From NCBI RefSeq assembly GCF_000011105.1, contig NC_000961.1, positions 1,164,662 to 1,228,661 of the forward strand: 64,000 bases of DNA. Direction: 5' to 3'. Below are positions 62,338 through 64,000 of the stretch, in pieces (positions within the stretch are counted from its first letter, which is position 1; the number at the start of each line of letters is the position of its first letter). Both the position numbers and the translations under genes were made by a program. A model generated the notes under the pieces. It was not told the origin of the DNA and did not search any database. It was given only the letters and a program-made list of their open reading frames with translations. The DNA comes from Pyrococcus horikoshii OT3. GTDB lineage: Archaea; Methanobacteriota_B; Thermococci; Thermococcales; Thermococcaceae.

Positions 62338-62802
62338 TTATGATTTGATATTCGAACCTTTATAGATTTTTCTCAGCTCTTTGATTGCATATTTTTCACC
62401 AGTTAGACTATCAACTATGAACTCATTCCCGATCCAAAACACCTTATATACCTTTTCTTTTCTTACTATTTCAACTCGAGGTAACCACCAGGATATTATC
62501 CTAGAGTTACCCCAAATTATAGCGCTTTCAATAGCTTTTTTTCTGGCTTCCTCCTCATCAACTAAGAACTCCATAATGGTATTCTTAGGAACGTCCCATT
62601 CCTCTATTTCGATGAGCCTATCTCCCCTTTCAACTCCCAGCCTATAAGCATCTACGTATGCAAAATAATCAATAACCCTATCTCTCATTCCTAGGCGTTT
62701 ATAAAACAACCTAAGCTGGAATATCCAATATGGATAAAGTATAAACTTTGCAGAGCTTTCCTCACTTAGTTTAAATACTGGTTTCATAACTTTGACAATC
62801 AT
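62338..62802 (-). CDS. Conserved hypothetical protein, 154 aa
   Basis: An intracellular protein with many aromatic residues: ILYPYWIFQLRLFYKRLGMR, YFAYVDAYRLGVERGDRLIE, then ARKKAIESAIIWGNSRII and a C-terminal SLTGEKYAIKELRKIYKG. GGGGGTGAAAACTAT precedes ATG 62802, and the TATA box TATTTATATG lies about 36-45 bases upstream. It begins the run that ends with the pterin oxidoreductase. Divergent from the symporter operon. No family recognised. Confidence 0.65.
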   Translation of the reverse strand: MIVKVMKPVFKLSEESSAKFILYPYWIFQLRLFYKRLGMRDRVIDYFAYVDAYRLGVERGDRLIEIEEWDVPKNTIMEFLVDEEEARKKAIESAIIWGNSRIISWWLPRVEIVRKEKVYKVFWIGNEFIVDSLTGEKYAIKELRKIYKGSNIKS

Positions 62803-62837
62803 ATAGTTTTCACCCCCTAATTTATGATATTTTTTTC

Positions 62838-62847
62838 ATATAAATAC
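62838..62847 (-). promoter_or_regulatory. TATA box of the minus-strand oxidoreductase operon
   Basis: On the minus strand TATTTATATG, preceded by a G-rich stretch (GGGGG), lies about 36-45 bases before ATG 62802. It is arranged back to back with the symporter promoter ten bases away. Confidence 0.55.
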
Positions 62848-62856
62848 CCCCTAAAT

Positions 62857-62866
62857 CTTTATATAC
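62857..62866 (+). promoter_or_regulatory. TATA box of the symporter operon
   Basis: CTTTATATAC with CCTAAAT before it lies about 47-56 bases upstream of ATG 62913. The two divergent TATA boxes sit within 30 bases, so regulation of one operon may affect the other. Confidence 0.55.
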
Positions 62867-62912
62867 TATAAGTCGAATATTTACATTTTGAAATTTATTG
62901 GAGGTGACTTAG

Positions 62913-63080
62913 ATGGGTTTTAGTGGAGCAGCTTGGGCCACGCTGCTAGTTCCAACGATTCTTGCTTTTGTAGTAATGATAGTTTATGGGTTTTGGGACA
63001 AAATTACGGGGAAGGAGTACTATGTAGATGAGGATATTTTAGCATATGATGAAGAGCTTACCAAGGAGGGTAGAGCATGA
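62913..63080 (+). CDS. Small one-TM protein, symporter accessory subunit-like
   Basis: A 55-residue protein: MGFSGAAWATLLVPTILAFV, one TM helix to about residue 28 (VVMIVYGFWDK), then an acidic tail (TGKEYYVDEDILAYDEELTK). GGAGGTGACTTAG precedes ATG 62913. Its stop overlaps the ATG of the sodium:solute symporter (ATGA), so the two are coupled. Small one-TM proteins are known partners of SSS-family transporters in bacteria and archaea; assignment here rests on size, topology and coupling. Confidence 0.75.
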   Translation: MGFSGAAWATLLVPTILAFVVMIVYGFWDKITGKEYYVDEDILAYDEELTKEGRA

Positions 63081-64000
63081 ATCTAGGGATTCTTCTTGGC
63101 TTTTTGATTTACCTAGTTCTATTAGCCTACATTGGTTGGTGGGCCAATAGATACACTAAAACAGAGGAGCAATACTTCATAGGCGGAAGGAAAGTTCACG
63201 TTCTAGCAGCAACCCTTTCAGATAAGGCCAGCGACTTCTCAGGATGGCTCATGTTAGGTTATCCTGGAACGGCATTTAAAACAGGATTAGGAGCTTTTTG
63301 GGCCGCCATAGGATGTCTCTTCGGAACTCTAGCAGATTATCTCCTCATAGGACCTAGACTAAGGATATATGCCGGAAAGTTTAGATCCATAACACTTCCA
63401 GACTATTTAGAGGCAAGATTAAAGGATAATACAAAGTTAATAAGGATTCTAAGCGCTGCTATAATTCTGATCTTCATGACGGCCTACGTAGCTGCTCAGT
63501 TTGCTGCTGGAGGAAAGACTTTCTCAGAGGCCTTTGGAGTTAGCGTGACAACCGGAATACTGATAACAGTGATAATCCTAACGGCATATGTTATTACTGG
63601 AGGTTTCTTTGCAGTCGTATGGACTGATGTAGTTCAGGCTATGTTCATGCTCTTAACCTTAATTATAATGCCAATTTTAGCCCTTGCGGAGATTGGAGGT
63701 CTAGATAAAGCAACTCAAATAATTGGCTCAGTTAATCCAGCTAAACTCCACCCCTTTGGAGGAGCGACGGGTCTAGCAGCTATAGTTTTTGCCATAGGTT
63801 ACGCTTCATGGATCGTTGGTTACCTTGGACAGCCTCATATAGTAACGAGATATATGAGCGTTGAGGATCCCAGGAAATTAAGGAGACCTGGAATATTCAT
63901 CAGCGGAATATGGACAACTATAGTTCTATGGGGAGCATTCTTCGCAGGATTCCTAGGATTTGCACTAGCTATAAATGGAAGTATAAAAATTGATGACCCA
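63077..64000 (+). CDS. Sodium:solute symporter (SSS/PutP-like), 3' end outside window
   Basis: The first 308 codons of an SSS-family transporter, open to the window end. It begins MNLGILLGFLIYLVLLAYIG, then RYTKTEEQYFIGGRKVHVLA, the conserved unwound TM1 segment SDKASDFSGWLMLGYPGTAF, and LPDYLEARLKD in the next loop. Later helices include YVAAQFAAGGKTFSEAFGV, YVITGGFFAVVWTDVVQAMF and YASWIVGYLGQPHIVTRYMS. The motifs resemble the proline/pantothenate branch; the solute is uncertain. ATG 63077 lies in the stop of the small accessory gene. Seven or eight TM helices are visible. Confidence 0.88.
   Translation, partial: MNLGILLGFLIYLVLLAYIGWWANRYTKTEEQYFIGGRKVHVLAATLSDKASDFSGWLMLGYPGTAFKTGLGAFWAAIGCLFGTLADYLLIGPRLRIYAGKFRSITLPDYLEARLKDNTKLIRILSAAIILIFMTAYVAAQFAAGGKTFSEAFGVSVTTGILITVIILTAYVITGGFFAVVWTDVVQAMFMLLTLIIMPILALAEIGGLDKATQIIGSVNPAKLHPFGGATGLAAIVFAIGYASWIVGYLGQPHIVTRYMSVEDPRKLRRPGIFISGIWTTIVLWGAFFAGFLGFALAINGSIKIDDP

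Overview
The window is from a Pyrococcus-type hyperthermophilic archaeon. I recognise the first gene as the end of the sodium/aspartate symporter GltPh, which points to Pyrococcus horikoshii. Supporting signs are archaeal-only genes (S17e, S19e, L40e, PurP, Hjc, CetZ, two-subunit GMP synthase), GGTGA-type ribosome binding sites, archaeal TATA boxes and a 5S rRNA gene standing alone.

Layout. (1) 1-9000: the gltPh end, then an accessory stretch in which almost every gene carries one or a few lesions: a radical-SAM remnant, a HEPN/MNT toxin-antitoxin pair broken in both partners, a VapC-like PIN gene with a frameshift, several polytopic membrane proteins, and a ~1000-residue secreted protein cut by one TAA codon just after its signal-peptide domain. 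(2) 9100-32900: ordinary core genes, mostly short operons on alternating strands: two methyltransferases, 5S rRNA, methylmalonyl-CoA mutase, L40e, a class V aminotransferase, a short VirB11-like ATPase, a phosphoesterase, a THUMP protein related to ThiI, S17e, GcvH, a NOG1-type GTPase, an alanine aminotransferase-like enzyme, four tRNAs (Lys, Cys, Ser, Thr), a CRM-domain protein, S19e, Hjc and an Lhr-type helicase. (3) 32900-47100: a run of co-directional genes for a large secreted beta-rich protein, a secreted alpha/alpha-toroid protein with a C-terminal EF-hand-like loop, the tubulin homologue CetZ, a small membrane protein, six proteins with pilin-like N-termini and growing ectodomains (137 to 816 residues), and a DUF2101 membrane protein. 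I consider this the best candidate for an undescribed system. (4) 47000-62900: cofactor and purine genes, mostly on the minus strand: purP-guaAB-guaAA, a ThiBPQ-type thiamine transporter whose binding-protein gene converges on its ATPase gene, a formate-dehydrogenase-like pterin enzyme, pdxS/pdxT, thi4, and a second pterin oxidoreductase with small companion genes. (5) 62900-64000: a one-TM small protein translationally coupled to a sodium:solute symporter that runs off the end.

How the genes fit together. PdxS/PdxT (PLP), Thi4 (thiazole) and ThiBPQ (thiamine import) make 50.8-59.3 kb a cofactor neighbourhood interleaved with W/Mo-pterin oxidoreductases. PurP and the two GMP synthase subunits form one operon for late purine synthesis. 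Hjc and Lhr are divergent DNA-processing genes. The CetZ/pilin-like cluster looks like one surface-structure operon with overlapping start and stop codons, but it holds no assembly ATPase or prepilin peptidase, so those would have to be encoded elsewhere.

Limits. All calls come from reading the sequence; no database search was run. Lesions in the first 9 kb could be real decay or base-calling errors, and the sequence alone cannot settle that.
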